64,000 nt of DNA from CAKZQX01 sp034436755 (GTDB taxonomy: Bacteria; Chloroflexota; Chloroflexia; Chloroflexales; Chloroflexaceae): assembly GCA_034436755.1 (NCBI GenBank), contig DAOTVB010000152.1, positions 1 through 64,000 of the forward strand. The letters are read 5' to 3'. Positions 7,260 to 15,636 of the stretch are shown here, piece after piece. Each line of letters begins with the position of its first letter. Within the stretch, counting starts at the first letter, position 1. The notes under the pieces were generated by a model. The model searched no databases. It had not been told where the DNA came from and saw only the letters and a program-made list of their open reading frames with translations. A program made the translations under genes and the position numbers.

Positions 7260-8597
7260 ATGAAACGACTAACGGGTCTTTTGACTCTGCTTGTAGTCCT
7301 GGGTGTGATGCTGGCCGCCTGTGGTGGTGGCGGTGCTGCCCCGCCTGAACCGACCGAAGAACCAGCAGAAGCAGTGGAAGCGACGCCGGAAGAAGAGATG
7401 ATGGAAGAAGATGAGGGGGCCGTTACCGATCCCATGGAAGACCCGCTGGGGGTCGTCGAGTTGGGGGAAAACGATCCTTTTACGCTCGGCTACCTGCTGG
7501 TGACCTCGGGGCCGAATGCGTCGCTGGGAATTGACGAGCAGCGCGGGATTGAACTGGCAATTATGGACTATGGTGAAGAGTTCATGGGCCGCCCGATTGA
7601 ACTGGTTGGGGAGGACTCGCTCTGCAGTCCGGAGGGTGGACAGGCCGGCGCTACCCGCCTGGTTACAAATGAGCAACTCGTCGGGATTATCGGCCCAACC
7701 TGTTCCAGCGCGGGCCGTGTGGCTGCCCCGATTGTCACCGAGGCGGGCATGACCATGATCTCGCCCTCGAACACCGCCCCGGACCTGACCGATCCGGCTT
7801 CACACGAGGATGGCTTCCTGCGCACGGCGCACAACGACACAGTGCAGGGGAATGTAGCGGCGGACTATGCCTATAACACGCTGGGTGTCACCTCGGCCGC
7901 AACGATCCATGACGGCAGTATTTATGCCGAGCAGTTGGCGAATGTGTTTGCCGAGTCGTTCCAGGAACTGGGTGGCGAAATCGTGGCCCAGGAGGCAGTC
8001 AACGCGGGTGATACCGATATGCGCCCGGTGCTGACCAGCATCGTCTCGCAAGAGCCGGATCTGATCTACTACCCGATCTTTATTTCTGAGGGTGGCTTTA
8101 TCACCAGCCAGGCCCAGGAGATCAGCGGGTTGGAAGAGGTTGTGTTAATGGGTGCCGATGGGCTCTACTCGCCCGACTTCATCGACGCGGCGGGTGATGC
8201 CGCGGTGGGGATGTATCTGAGTAGCCCCGACTTTAGCGCGTTTGGCAGCGCCTACCAGGACTTTGTACAGGCGTACCAGGAGGAGTTTGGCGAGGAGCCC
8301 CTGAGCGTCTACCACGCGCATGCCTATGACGCGGCGATGATGATCTTCAATGCCGCCGAGCAGGTGGCGGTTGAGCAGGACGATGGCACGCTGCTGATCC
8401 CGCGGCAGGCGCTGCGGGATGCGCTCTATGCCACGGACGGTCTGCAGGGGCTGACGGGTAGCCTGACCTGTGATGAGAATGGGGACTGTGCCGATCCGAG
8501 CATCGCGGTCTATGAGGTTGTCGCCAGCGACGCGGGCGAGTGGCCGGATGGCGTGGTCAACAAGGTCTATCCGGAGGCAGCCGCCGCCTCGGAGTAA
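7260..8597 (+). CDS. livK: Branched-chain amino-acid ABC transporter substrate-binding lipoprotein, set 1
   Basis: The 445-residue product starts at ATG 7260 with AAAGGAG upstream; an earlier in-frame start would spoil the signal peptide. Residues 1-21 form a lipoprotein signal ending in the lipobox LAAC (Cys21). A 40-residue acidic linker (EEPAEAVEATPEEEMMEEDE) separates the lipid anchor from the binding domain. The body is a type I periplasmic-binding fold of the LivJ/LivK family: FTLGYLLVTSGPNASLG, GIELAIMDYG, VGIIGPTCSSAGRVAAPIV, MISPSNTAPDLT, FLRTAHNDTVQG, AATIHDGSIYAEQLA, AQEAVNAGDTDMRPVLTSI. The exact ligand (branched-chain or other amino acids, urea, amides) cannot be told from sequence. 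First gene of a five-gene set livK-H-M-G-F. Confidence 0.92.
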   Translation: MKRLTGLLTLLVVLGVMLAACGGGGAAPPEPTEEPAEAVEATPEEEMMEEDEGAVTDPMEDPLGVVELGENDPFTLGYLLVTSGPNASLGIDEQRGIELAIMDYGEEFMGRPIELVGEDSLCSPEGGQAGATRLVTNEQLVGIIGPTCSSAGRVAAPIVTEAGMTMISPSNTAPDLTDPASHEDGFLRTAHNDTVQGNVAADYAYNTLGVTSAATIHDGSIYAEQLANVFAESFQELGGEIVAQEAVNAGDTDMRPVLTSIVSQEPDLIYYPIFISEGGFITSQAQEISGLEEVVLMGADGLYSPDFIDAAGDAAVGMYLSSPDFSAFGSAYQDFVQAYQEEFGEEPLSVYHAHAYDAAMMIFNAAEQVAVEQDDGTLLIPRQALRDALYATDGLQGLTGSLTCDENGDCADPSIAVYEVVASDAGEWPDGVVNKVYPEAAAASE

Positions 8598-8599
8598 AG

Positions 8600-8762
8600 G
8601 TTTTTGCAGGAGCGTATTGAGGATACGTCTTTCCCTTTCCCCAAAATGTGCTTTTCGAGTAAATGTTGGGGAAAGAAAGCCGAAGTACGACCCTGTCGGA
8701 GGCGAATCGGGCCATTTGTTCAGGCAGACGCCTGGTTGGGAACTGACCGCGTAACGCATGTG
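8600..8762. repeat. Palindromic MITE-like element, copy 2 (left end degenerate)
   Basis: The right half is clear: ctgtcggaggcgaatcgggcc, then caggcagacgcctgg and gaccgcgtaacgcatg, as in the copy at 57091. The centre is a hairpin of ctttccccaa and ttggggaaag. It lies between livK and livH of set 1. Confidence 0.65.
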
Positions 8763-8787
8763 AGTGCAACACAATTGAACAGCAACG

Positions 8788-8816
8788 AGGGCGGACAACA
8801 TACTATTGTCCGCCCT
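8788..8816 (+). promoter_or_regulatory. Intercistronic hairpin before livH
   Basis: Perfect 11-bp stem agggcggacaa / ttgtccgccct around a seven-base loop, with no T-run after it. It ends 26 bases before ATG 8843. Such a stem could stabilise the livK message or lower downstream expression; this is inference. It overlaps a TTG codon at 8816 that would otherwise be an upstream livH start. Confidence 0.55.
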
Positions 8817-8842
8817 TGCACATAAGGAAGAAGATAACAAAG

Positions 8843-9895
8843 ATGACAGCGAGTCGGTGGAAGTGGCGTGTCGATTACTCACAAGTGGTAGTGTGGGGGA
8901 TCGGGGTGCTTTTGCTCATCCTGGTTTTGATTGGCTCGGTGACGACCCTGCTGGAGGGTAGATATACACTGGCGCAGTGGCGTGACTTTGTGATCTTTGG
9001 TCTGGCCCAGGGGAGTATTTATGCGCTGATTGCCCTGGGGTACACCATGGTCTATGGTGTGTTGGGGTTGATTAATTTTGCCCACGGTGAAGTATTTATG
9101 GGCGGGGCATTTACGGCTTTCTTTCTGGCCGATGCGCTGGCCCGCAATGGTACCCTGGACCAGTATCCGCTCTTGAGCCTGCTGGCAGTGGTTGCGCTTT
9201 CGGCGGCTGTCTCAACCATTCTGGCGCTGGCGCTGGAACGCATCGCCTACCGCCGGTTGCGGCGCGCGCCCCGCCTGGTCTCGCTGATTACGGCGATTGG
9301 CGCGTCGTTTTTCCTGCAGTATACCTTTCGGGGGCTCTATGGGTCCGGCGTTAAAGTATATCCACGCGTAGATGCGCTCCAGGGAAGTGTATTTGGTGTT
9401 CAGCGCAGTGTGATTGTTGTATTTGTTGGGGCGATGGTGATGCTGGCGCTGTTGTACCTCTTTATTCAACGTACCAAAATCGGGCGGGCGATCCGCGCCG
9501 TTTCGGAAGATATTGAGACGGCGGCCCTGATGGGTGTAAATGTAAATGCGACGATTGCGTCAACCTTTGCGATTGGAGGGTTGATGGCCGGGGTAGCCGG
9601 GGTGCTGTATGCGCTGATCTTCCAGCAGGTCAACTTTTTTATGGGCTTTATTCCGGGGATCAAGGCGTTTACTGCGGCGGTGCTGGGGGGGATTGGTAAT
9701 CTGCCCGGTGCGGCGGTGGGCGGGATTTTCCTCGGTATTGTTGAGTCAGTCGGGCCGAGCCTGTTTCTCGAAGGGTTGGGTATCCCCGCCGCGCATCAAC
9801 TCAAAGATGTTATTGCCTTTTTAATGCTGGTTCTGGTGCTGATCTTCCGCCCGACGGGTATTCTCGGTGAGCGTCTGGCAACAAAACGGGCATAG
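8843..9895 (+). CDS. livH: Branched-chain amino-acid ABC transporter permease LivH, set 1
   Basis: ATG 8843 is preferred over an in-frame TTG at 8816, which lies in a hairpin stem. The 350-residue product has one extra N-terminal helix and then the eight-helix LivH core. Family signatures are GLAQGSIYALIALGYTMVYG, LINFAHGEVFMGGAF, RAPRLVSLITAIGASFFLQ, ALMGVNVNATIASTFAIGG, GFIPGIKAFTAAVLGGIGNLPGA and the C-terminal LIFRPTGILGERL. It pairs with LivM to form the membrane channel of the transporter. The stop is 15 bases before the livM start, with a good ribosome site (GGGAGG) between them. Confidence 0.94.
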   Translation: MTASRWKWRVDYSQVVVWGIGVLLLILVLIGSVTTLLEGRYTLAQWRDFVIFGLAQGSIYALIALGYTMVYGVLGLINFAHGEVFMGGAFTAFFLADALARNGTLDQYPLLSLLAVVALSAAVSTILALALERIAYRRLRRAPRLVSLITAIGASFFLQYTFRGLYGSGVKVYPRVDALQGSVFGVQRSVIVVFVGAMVMLALLYLFIQRTKIGRAIRAVSEDIETAALMGVNVNATIASTFAIGGLMAGVAGVLYALIFQQVNFFMGFIPGIKAFTAAVLGGIGNLPGAAVGGIFLGIVESVGPSLFLEGLGIPAAHQLKDVIAFLMLVLVLIFRPTGILGERLATKRA

Positions 9896-9910
9896 GGAGG
9901 TTTCATTTTC

Positions 9911-11617
9911 ATGACTGCAGGGCTACGTTCGGCTGTCCAGGTTGGTCTTTTAGGCGCGTTGGTGGCCTGGCATGCCAGTCTGGTTGGAATGATTGAAACG
10001 TTCCATGACCGTCGTCTGATTGGCGAGGCGGTGACGCTGGGCTATGTCTGGCTGGCCGGAATTGTGATCCTGACCGCCTATTTTGCGGCACGCCACAAAG
10101 CGCCACCTATGGCGCTGCTCTCCGGCGGGATTGCCGGCGGAATCATCGGGCTGTCGTTGGTGATCCTGGCGGTGCTAATCAGTATTTTCGATTTGCGTGA
10201 TGTTTTGAATGCGGCCACCCCGGATCTGGCTGAACTGATTACCTTTAATCTGGAGGTTACCAATCCGCTGGGAGATCTCCTGCCGATTGTTATCGGTGCG
10301 GTTGTGGGGGGTGCGGCGGGGGGGTTGACACGGTTGCCGGGAACCTGGCAACGCACGATTGCGACGGCGCTGGTTGTCACAATCATGATTGCGTTGCTGC
10401 GCGATATCTTTGTGGCGCTCCTGCCGGATGGGGTCGGCAGGTTTTTCTTTACCTCGCGGGGCATGACGATCGCGGGGGCGTTCTTTTTGCTGATTGTAGC
10501 GGGTGTGCTGGTCTGGGTGTTGGCCTCCTATGGTCTGCCCGGTGTGCGGTTGCCTGCCGATGATGCAACCGGCACCGGCCACATCGAGTCGCCCTGGCGG
10601 ATTGTTTACCTGGCACTGGGCGCGGCGTTTCTGCTGACCTTTCCGCTCTGGTCCGGGCGGTTTTTGAGTAATGTGGCCGACTTTGTGGGCCTCTACATTA
10701 TTATGGGCCTGGGGTTGAGCCTGGTGATCGGGTTTGCCGGGATGCTTGACCTGGGCTATGTGGCCTTCTATGCCATCGGCGCGTACACGATGGCGCTCCT
10801 GACTTCGCCGGAAGTAAACCCGGTTCCCTGGAGTTTCTGGGCGGCGCTGCCGGTCTCGATGCTGACGGCGTTTCTTGCGGGTGTGCTGCTGGGCCTGCCG
10901 GTTCTGCGCATGCGTGGCGACTATCTGGCGATTGCCACGCTGGGCTTTGGCGAGATTATTCGTATTCTGGCGCTCTCAGAATCGTTGACAGACTATATGG
11001 GTGGGGCGCAGGGGATTACCCGCATTGCCAGTCCGCAGATTGGTACCTGGGTGTTTGATAGCCCGGAGCGGATCTATTACCTGGTGCTGATCGGGTGCGT
11101 TATCGCCTGGTTTGTTGCCGCCCGCCTGAAAACTTCGCGGTTAGGGCGGGCCTGGATGGCGATCCGCGAAGATGAAGATGTGGCTCAGGCCATGGGTATT
11201 AACCGGGTGACGGCGAAGCTGCTGGCCTTTGCCATTGGCGCGCTGCTGGGCGGCATGAGTGGGGCGATTTTTGCCTCGTTTGTCGGCTCGGTGGTGCCAT
11301 TGAGTTTTGGTCTGCTGGTCTCGATCAATGTGCTGGCGCTGATTATCGTTGGCGGTATGGGCAGCCTGCCCGGCGTGCTGGTGGGCGCGCTGGTGCTGGT
11401 CGGCCTGCCCGAGTTGCTGCGCGAGTTCTCCGAGTATCGCCTGCTAGTCTATGGCGCGGTGCTGGTGGTGATGATGCTCTTCCGCCCCGAAGGACTCTGG
11501 CCGGAAGCAACGCGGCGGCGCGAACTGCACAAGGAGACCGTACCACTGCCGGAAACGACCGAGCCGGTTACGACGGCAACTTCCGTTTCAACCTCGACAT
11601 CATCGGTAAAGGACTGA
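9911..11617 (+). CDS. livM: Branched-chain amino-acid ABC transporter permease LivM, set 1, with long N-terminal extension
   Basis: The 568-residue product is far longer than the usual LivM (about 330-430). The C-terminal 330 residues hold the family core: LYIIMGLGLSLVIGFAGMLD, LGYVAFYAIGAY, VLRMRGDYLAIATLGFGEI, GGAQGITRIASP, RAWMAIREDEDVAQAMGIN, INVLALIIVGGMGSLPG, MLFRPEGLWPEATRR. The first 230 residues add about seven hydrophobic segments unrelated to anything I can name, including one long stretch with VVGGAAGGLTRLPG. The C-terminus ends in a Thr/Ser-rich tail. ATG 9911 follows GGGAGG at an ideal distance, so the extension is translated. The set 2 homologue is 457 residues and has a shorter, different extension. 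Confidence 0.93.
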   Translation: MTAGLRSAVQVGLLGALVAWHASLVGMIETFHDRRLIGEAVTLGYVWLAGIVILTAYFAARHKAPPMALLSGGIAGGIIGLSLVILAVLISIFDLRDVLNAATPDLAELITFNLEVTNPLGDLLPIVIGAVVGGAAGGLTRLPGTWQRTIATALVVTIMIALLRDIFVALLPDGVGRFFFTSRGMTIAGAFFLLIVAGVLVWVLASYGLPGVRLPADDATGTGHIESPWRIVYLALGAAFLLTFPLWSGRFLSNVADFVGLYIIMGLGLSLVIGFAGMLDLGYVAFYAIGAYTMALLTSPEVNPVPWSFWAALPVSMLTAFLAGVLLGLPVLRMRGDYLAIATLGFGEIIRILALSESLTDYMGGAQGITRIASPQIGTWVFDSPERIYYLVLIGCVIAWFVAARLKTSRLGRAWMAIREDEDVAQAMGINRVTAKLLAFAIGALLGGMSGAIFASFVGSVVPLSFGLLVSINVLALIIVGGMGSLPGVLVGALVLVGLPELLREFSEYRLLVYGAVLVVMMLFRPEGLWPEATRRRELHKETVPLPETTEPVTTATSVSTSTSSVKD

Positions 11618-11622
11618 CTGCC

Positions 11623-12453
11623 ATGGACGAAGTGCTGCATGCGCGCCAGGTGACCAAGCGTTTTGGCGGGTTGACGGCGATTAAGAATCTTGATGTCCAG
11701 GTGCGCCCTCGCTCAATCCACAGTGTGATTGGGCCAAACGGGGCGGGCAAAACCAGCTTCTTTAATTGTATCACCGGTTTTTATACGCCCGAAGAGGGTG
11801 AGATTACCTTTCTGGGCCGGCCAATCCGTGGGCTGCGCCTCGATCAGATTGCCCGCCTGGGGATCGCCCGGACCTATCAGAATATTCGGCTGTTTAGCAA
11901 TCTGACCACGCTGGAGAATGTGTTGATCGGCATGCATCCGCATCTGCACACCACGCCGTTTGATGCTCTGCTACGCACGCCGCGCTACCGGCGGGAAGAG
12001 CGCGAAGCCGAGCAAGAGGCGCAGCGATTGCTGGAGTTTGTGGGGATGCATGGGAAGGAGTTTGCGGTGGCGCGTAACCTGGCGTATGGCGATCAGCGTC
12101 GCCTGGAGATTGCGCGCGCCCTGGCACTACGTCCGCGCCTGCTCCTGCTGGATGAGCCGACAGCCGGGATGAACCCGCGCGAAACGGAAAATATGATCAC
12201 CCTGACGCGGCGATTGCGCGATGAACTGGGGATTACGTTGCTGCTGATTGAGCATGATATGCGTGTGGTGATGACGATCTCCGATGAGATTACCGTGCTG
12301 GATTTCGGCGAGAAGATTGCCGAGGGCCGCCCGAAGGAGATTCGCGCCGATCCACGCGTGATTGAGGCCTACCTGGGCAGCGCGGCGGTTGAGGGGCATG
12401 ATCGCCCACCGCCGACGGGGAATGGAACTGCGTCGGCCGCGCCAACCACCTGA
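11623..12453 (+). CDS. livG: Branched-chain amino-acid ABC transporter ATP-binding protein LivG, set 1
   Basis: The 276-residue ATPase begins five bases after the livM stop. Walker A is GPNGAGKTSFFN (about residue 39), the Q-loop region is ARTYQNIRLFSNLTTLENVL, the signature LAYGDQRRLEIARAL and Walker B LLLLDEPTAGMNP, followed by LIEHDMRVVM. The LAYGDQRR signature in place of LSGGQ is characteristic of LivG. The C-terminal AYLG motif also matches. It drives uptake together with LivF at the inner face of the LivHM permease. Confidence 0.95.
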   Translation: MDEVLHARQVTKRFGGLTAIKNLDVQVRPRSIHSVIGPNGAGKTSFFNCITGFYTPEEGEITFLGRPIRGLRLDQIARLGIARTYQNIRLFSNLTTLENVLIGMHPHLHTTPFDALLRTPRYRREEREAEQEAQRLLEFVGMHGKEFAVARNLAYGDQRRLEIARALALRPRLLLLDEPTAGMNPRETENMITLTRRLRDELGITLLLIEHDMRVVMTISDEITVLDFGEKIAEGRPKEIRADPRVIEAYLGSAAVEGHDRPPPTGNGTASAAPTT

Positions 12454-12454
12454 G

Positions 12455-12570
12455 TATGGTACTTTTCTTTTTCACGGAAATTTTGCACTTTGTGCAAAGT
12501 TTCCGTGAAAAAAATGTCCCACTCCACTCTGCCGGAGGTACAAGGCATCTGTTTGCGGAAGACCGCGTAT
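12455..12570. repeat. Palindromic MITE-like element, copy 3 (truncated)
   Basis: Contains the central hairpin tttcacggaaattttgcac / gtgcaaagtttccgtgaaa and the right-side motif ctctgccggagg, then gaccgcgta. The outer left arm is missing. It separates livG from livF in set 1, where such genes are usually adjacent. Confidence 0.65.
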
Positions 12571-12631
12571 ATTCTGTTATATGACCTCTGCTTGATGTTG
12601 CTCTATTCAAAGAAGAACCGGATACCTGATT

Positions 12632-13351
12632 ATGTCAATACTTTCACTCAACAATATTCATACCTTTTATGGTCAGATCCAGGCGTTGCGGGGCATCTCG
12701 CTGACCGTAAACGAGGGCGAGATTGTCACGCTGATCGGCACCAACGGCGCCGGGAAGACGACCACGCTCAACACCATCAGCGGTTTGCGCCAGCCGCGCA
12801 CGGGCGAGATTCTGTTTAAAGGGCAGCGGATCGATAACCTCCCGGTGCATGAAGTCACCCGGCGCGGGATTGTGCAGTCGCCCGAGGGGCGCAAGATCTT
12901 TGGGCGTATGTCGGTGCGCGAGAATCTGGAGATGGGTGCTTTTGTCTTCTCGCAACGTGACGCTGCCGCTATTCGGCAGGAACTGGATCGGGTGTTGACG
13001 CTGTTTCCCCGTCTGCACGAGCGGCTGGGGCAGCCAGGGGGTACGCTCTCTGGCGGCGAGCAGCAGATGCTGGCGATTGGCCGGGCAATGATGGCGCGAC
13101 CACGGGTGTTGCTCCTCGATGAGCCGAGCATGGGACTGGCTCCGGTCCTGGTTGATCAGATCTTCAATATTATTAAAGAAATTAACACGCAGGGTACCAC
13201 GATCCTCCTGGTGGAGCAGAACGCATTAATGGCGCTGGGTATTGCCCATCGTGGCTATGTGCTCCAGTCGGGGAGTATCGTGCTCGAAGATACCGCCCAG
13301 AATCTCCAGGAAAATGAGATGGTGCGCAAGGCGTACCTGGGCGTTGATTAG
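12632..13351 (+). CDS. livF: Branched-chain amino-acid ABC transporter ATP-binding protein LivF, set 1
   Basis: The 239-residue ATPase has Walker A IGTNGAGKTTTLN, the LivF-type motif GIVQSPEGRKIFGRMSVREN, signature LSGGEQQMLAIGRAM, Walker B VLLLDEPSMGLAP and the H-loop LVEQNALMALG, and ends in AYLGVD. Length is typical. It lies 178 bases after livG because a palindromic repeat occupies the gap; no strong ribosome site precedes ATG 12632. It closes transporter set 1, and the second set begins 149 bases later. Confidence 0.95.
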   Translation: MSILSLNNIHTFYGQIQALRGISLTVNEGEIVTLIGTNGAGKTTTLNTISGLRQPRTGEILFKGQRIDNLPVHEVTRRGIVQSPEGRKIFGRMSVRENLEMGAFVFSQRDAAAIRQELDRVLTLFPRLHERLGQPGGTLSGGEQQMLAIGRAMMARPRVLLLDEPSMGLAPVLVDQIFNIIKEINTQGTTILLVEQNALMALGIAHRGYVLQSGSIVLEDTAQNLQENEMVRKAYLGVD

Positions 13352-13500
13352 CATCTATGTTTGATAAACCGATAAGGGGGTGATGACCGCCGGCAAGGAC
13401 ATTTGAGCCGTATCAGGCCATGGGTGCCTGAACGTGCAGACAGAAGGTTGGCAACCCGGTATGTCTTGCAGCCAAGCACAAGTGAAAGGAGCTTTCGGGA

Positions 13501-14928
13501 ATGAAGCGACTATCTGGTCTTATGACACTCCTGGTGATCCTGACCGTAATGCTGGCCGCCTGCGGTGGTGGTCCCGCCGCACCGGCCGAAGAACCAACAG
13601 AAACAACAACGTCAGAAGAGGCGACGCCGGAAGACGAGATGACGGAGGAAGAGGCGACGCCGGAAGACGAGATGATGGAGGAAGAAACTCCGGAGGAAGC
13701 CGGAGCCGCGGGTGAGTTTGAAGGCACGATCAAGATTGCCACCCAGAGCCCGCTCTCCGGCCCACAGGCCGCCATCGGTATCGGTATCAGCAATGCCGCC
13801 GAACTGGGGGTTGAGCAACTGGCCGGGCCGTTGGAGGAGATGGGCTTTACGGTTGAGTTGGAGCCGTTTGATGACCAGGCCCAGCCGGAGGTCGGTTCGG
13901 CGAATGCCAACAGCATCATCTCCGATCCGGATATCCTCTGCGTGGATGGGCACTACAACTCGGGTGTGGCGCTGGCGGCCCTGCCGACCTACGAGAGCGC
14001 CAACCTGGCGATGGTCTCACCGGCCAATACCAACCCGGCCATCACCGAGGACTTCCCCAATGCCTTCCGCATCGTTGGTCGTGATGACCTGCAGGGGCCA
14101 ATTGGCGCGCAGTTTGCCGACGAGGGTCTGAATGCAGAAACATTCTTTATTGTTCACGACCAGACCGACTATGGTCAGGGCATTGCCGAGTTCTTCCGTC
14201 AGGAAGCCGAGAGCCGCGGTATGACCGAACTGGGATTTGAGGGCACCCAGGAAACCTCGGTGTTTGACTCGATCCTGACGCCGATCCAGGCGCAAACACC
14301 CGATGTTATCTATTTCGCCGGCATCTTTAGCCAGGCCGGGCCATTCTTTTCCCAGGCCCGCGACCGGGGCATTCAGGCCGAGTTTATGGGACCGGACGGG
14401 TTGGATAACTCGGAGTTGGCCGAACTGGGTGGCGAAGCGGTCGCAGGAATGCACTACACCTCGGTGGCGGCTCCGGTGAGCCAGTTCCCCGATGCGGCGC
14501 AGTTTGCCCAGGACTATGAGGCCGAGTATGGTGAATCGGCCCCGCCGTTCTCGGCTCAGGCCTATGATGTGGTCGGCATCTGCGTGGAGGCGATTGCCAA
14601 CGCCGCCGAGACCGCCGGCGGCAAGCCCAGCCGTGAGCAGGTGGTTGAGGCGTTGCGCGATCTGGAGTCCTACGAGGGTATTACCGGAACCTACACCTTC
14701 GATGAGGATGGCGACCCGGACCCGGCGACCTACTACGTGCTGCAGGTCAATGTGGAAGACTGGAACGCCAACGAAGTCGCCTCACGCATCGAAAGCTCCC
14801 CACCTCCGGAAGAGGGCACTGAAGAAGGCGACACTGAGATGATGGAGGAAGAGGTGACGCCGGAAGAGGAGATGATGGAAGAGGGCGGTGAGATGACCGA
14901 AGAGGAAACGCAAGAAGCCGGTCCTTAG
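13501..14928 (+). CDS. livK: Branched-chain amino-acid ABC transporter substrate-binding lipoprotein, set 2
   Basis: The 475-residue product has a lipoprotein signal nearly identical to set 1 (MKRLSGLMTLL ... LAAC, Cys21), preceded by GAAAGGAG. A 55-residue acidic linker of repeated TPEDEMTEEEA-type units follows. The binding domain reads IKIATQSPLSGPQAAIGIGI, DDQAQPEVGSANANSIISD, VDGHYNSGVALAALPTYES, MVSPANTNPAIT, AFRIVGRDDLQG, FIVHDQTDYGQGIAEFFRQE and FAGIFSQAGPFFSQARDRG. Unlike set 1 it ends in a second acidic tail (EEEVTPEEEMMEEGGEMTEE). Core residues differ considerably from set 1, so ligand preference probably differs. Acidic repeats at both ends are encoded by similar GAG/GAA-rich DNA units and could vary in length. 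Confidence 0.92.
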   Translation: MKRLSGLMTLLVILTVMLAACGGGPAAPAEEPTETTTSEEATPEDEMTEEEATPEDEMMEEETPEEAGAAGEFEGTIKIATQSPLSGPQAAIGIGISNAAELGVEQLAGPLEEMGFTVELEPFDDQAQPEVGSANANSIISDPDILCVDGHYNSGVALAALPTYESANLAMVSPANTNPAITEDFPNAFRIVGRDDLQGPIGAQFADEGLNAETFFIVHDQTDYGQGIAEFFRQEAESRGMTELGFEGTQETSVFDSILTPIQAQTPDVIYFAGIFSQAGPFFSQARDRGIQAEFMGPDGLDNSELAELGGEAVAGMHYTSVAAPVSQFPDAAQFAQDYEAEYGESAPPFSAQAYDVVGICVEAIANAAETAGGKPSREQVVEALRDLESYEGITGTYTFDEDGDPDPATYYVLQVNVEDWNANEVASRIESSPPPEEGTEEGDTEMMEEEVTPEEEMMEEGGEMTEEETQEAGP

Positions 14929-15020
14929 TGAGGATTGCACTGCGCGCGGCAGATCCGGCACATAGATTCCTTGCGGTGCCCGGCAGTGTAGCGTGAAGTT
15001 TGCGCACATAGTCCTGGTTA

Positions 15021-15400
15021 CGGGAGTCCCGGCTGCAGCCGGTTGGATAGCGTCACTCAGGTGGGGCATGTTTTGGTAGGGACGCTTCTGCGCATCCGTC
15101 ACCCCACCTGATGTGGGCAGCCTCGCGGCCGCGTGCAAGCCCGGCCCAGTTGATGAAGGTTGAATTTTTATCTGGATATCCATGATCTGGAGTCCCGGCT
15201 TCAGCCGGATCAGGCTTTTTGGGCAGTATACAGCTTCCCCGGCAGTCATTCACCGGCTAAAGCCGGGACTTCTGGACATTGCATATCCGGACTGTGCAGT
15301 CATTCACCGGCTAAAGCCAGGACTCCTGGACATTGCACATCCGGACTGTTTTCGCAAAGTTCATAAGCCGGGATTTCAGATTACTTTGCTGCCCGGGTTG
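15021..15400. repeat. Dispersed repeat family ggcttcagccggatcagg, several units
   Basis: Units read agtcccggcttcagccggat, then cattcaccggctaaagccgg and gactcctggacattgcatatc, and are partly self-complementary (ggcttcagcc / ggctaaagcc). Similar units occur at 22780-22960, 57531-57680, 59638-59890 and near 63700. Most of the 708-base gap between livK and livH of set 2 consists of these units and the element at 15508; no gene is visible. Confidence 0.75.
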
Positions 15401-15507
15401 ATTGTTCAACTTCATAAAACGCCAGGCACCGATAGCAGCAAAGCTTTGGGCCACGTATGCCCGCAAACACCTGGTTTGAGCGCCGAGTAAGTGCGTCCTG
15501 ATGAAAT

Positions 15508-15608
15508 ATAGCAATCCTAAATTGGTTGTAAACTTCTCCATGTCCTGCTTGGCATTAGGAGGCGTTTGAGCAAAAGCCAGGGTTTACAACTCCGTTAGGA
15601 CTGCTATA
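15508..15608. repeat. Small inverted-repeat element, tatagcaa family, copy 2
   Basis: Left end tatagcaatcctaaattgg and right end (reading inward) tatagcagtcctaacggag; the inner sequence ttgtaaac is shared by both arms. Length is 101 bases, similar to the copy at 5222-5314. It lies just upstream of livH of set 2. Confidence 0.75.
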
Positions 15609-15636
15609 GAAATATAAAGGAAGAACAGGCGATACT

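Noticed and set aside
8816..8842. TTG start for livH of set 1
   Set aside because: The TTG lies in the right arm of an 11-bp hairpin and gives an unlikely HIRKKITK leader; ATG 8843 is a better start.
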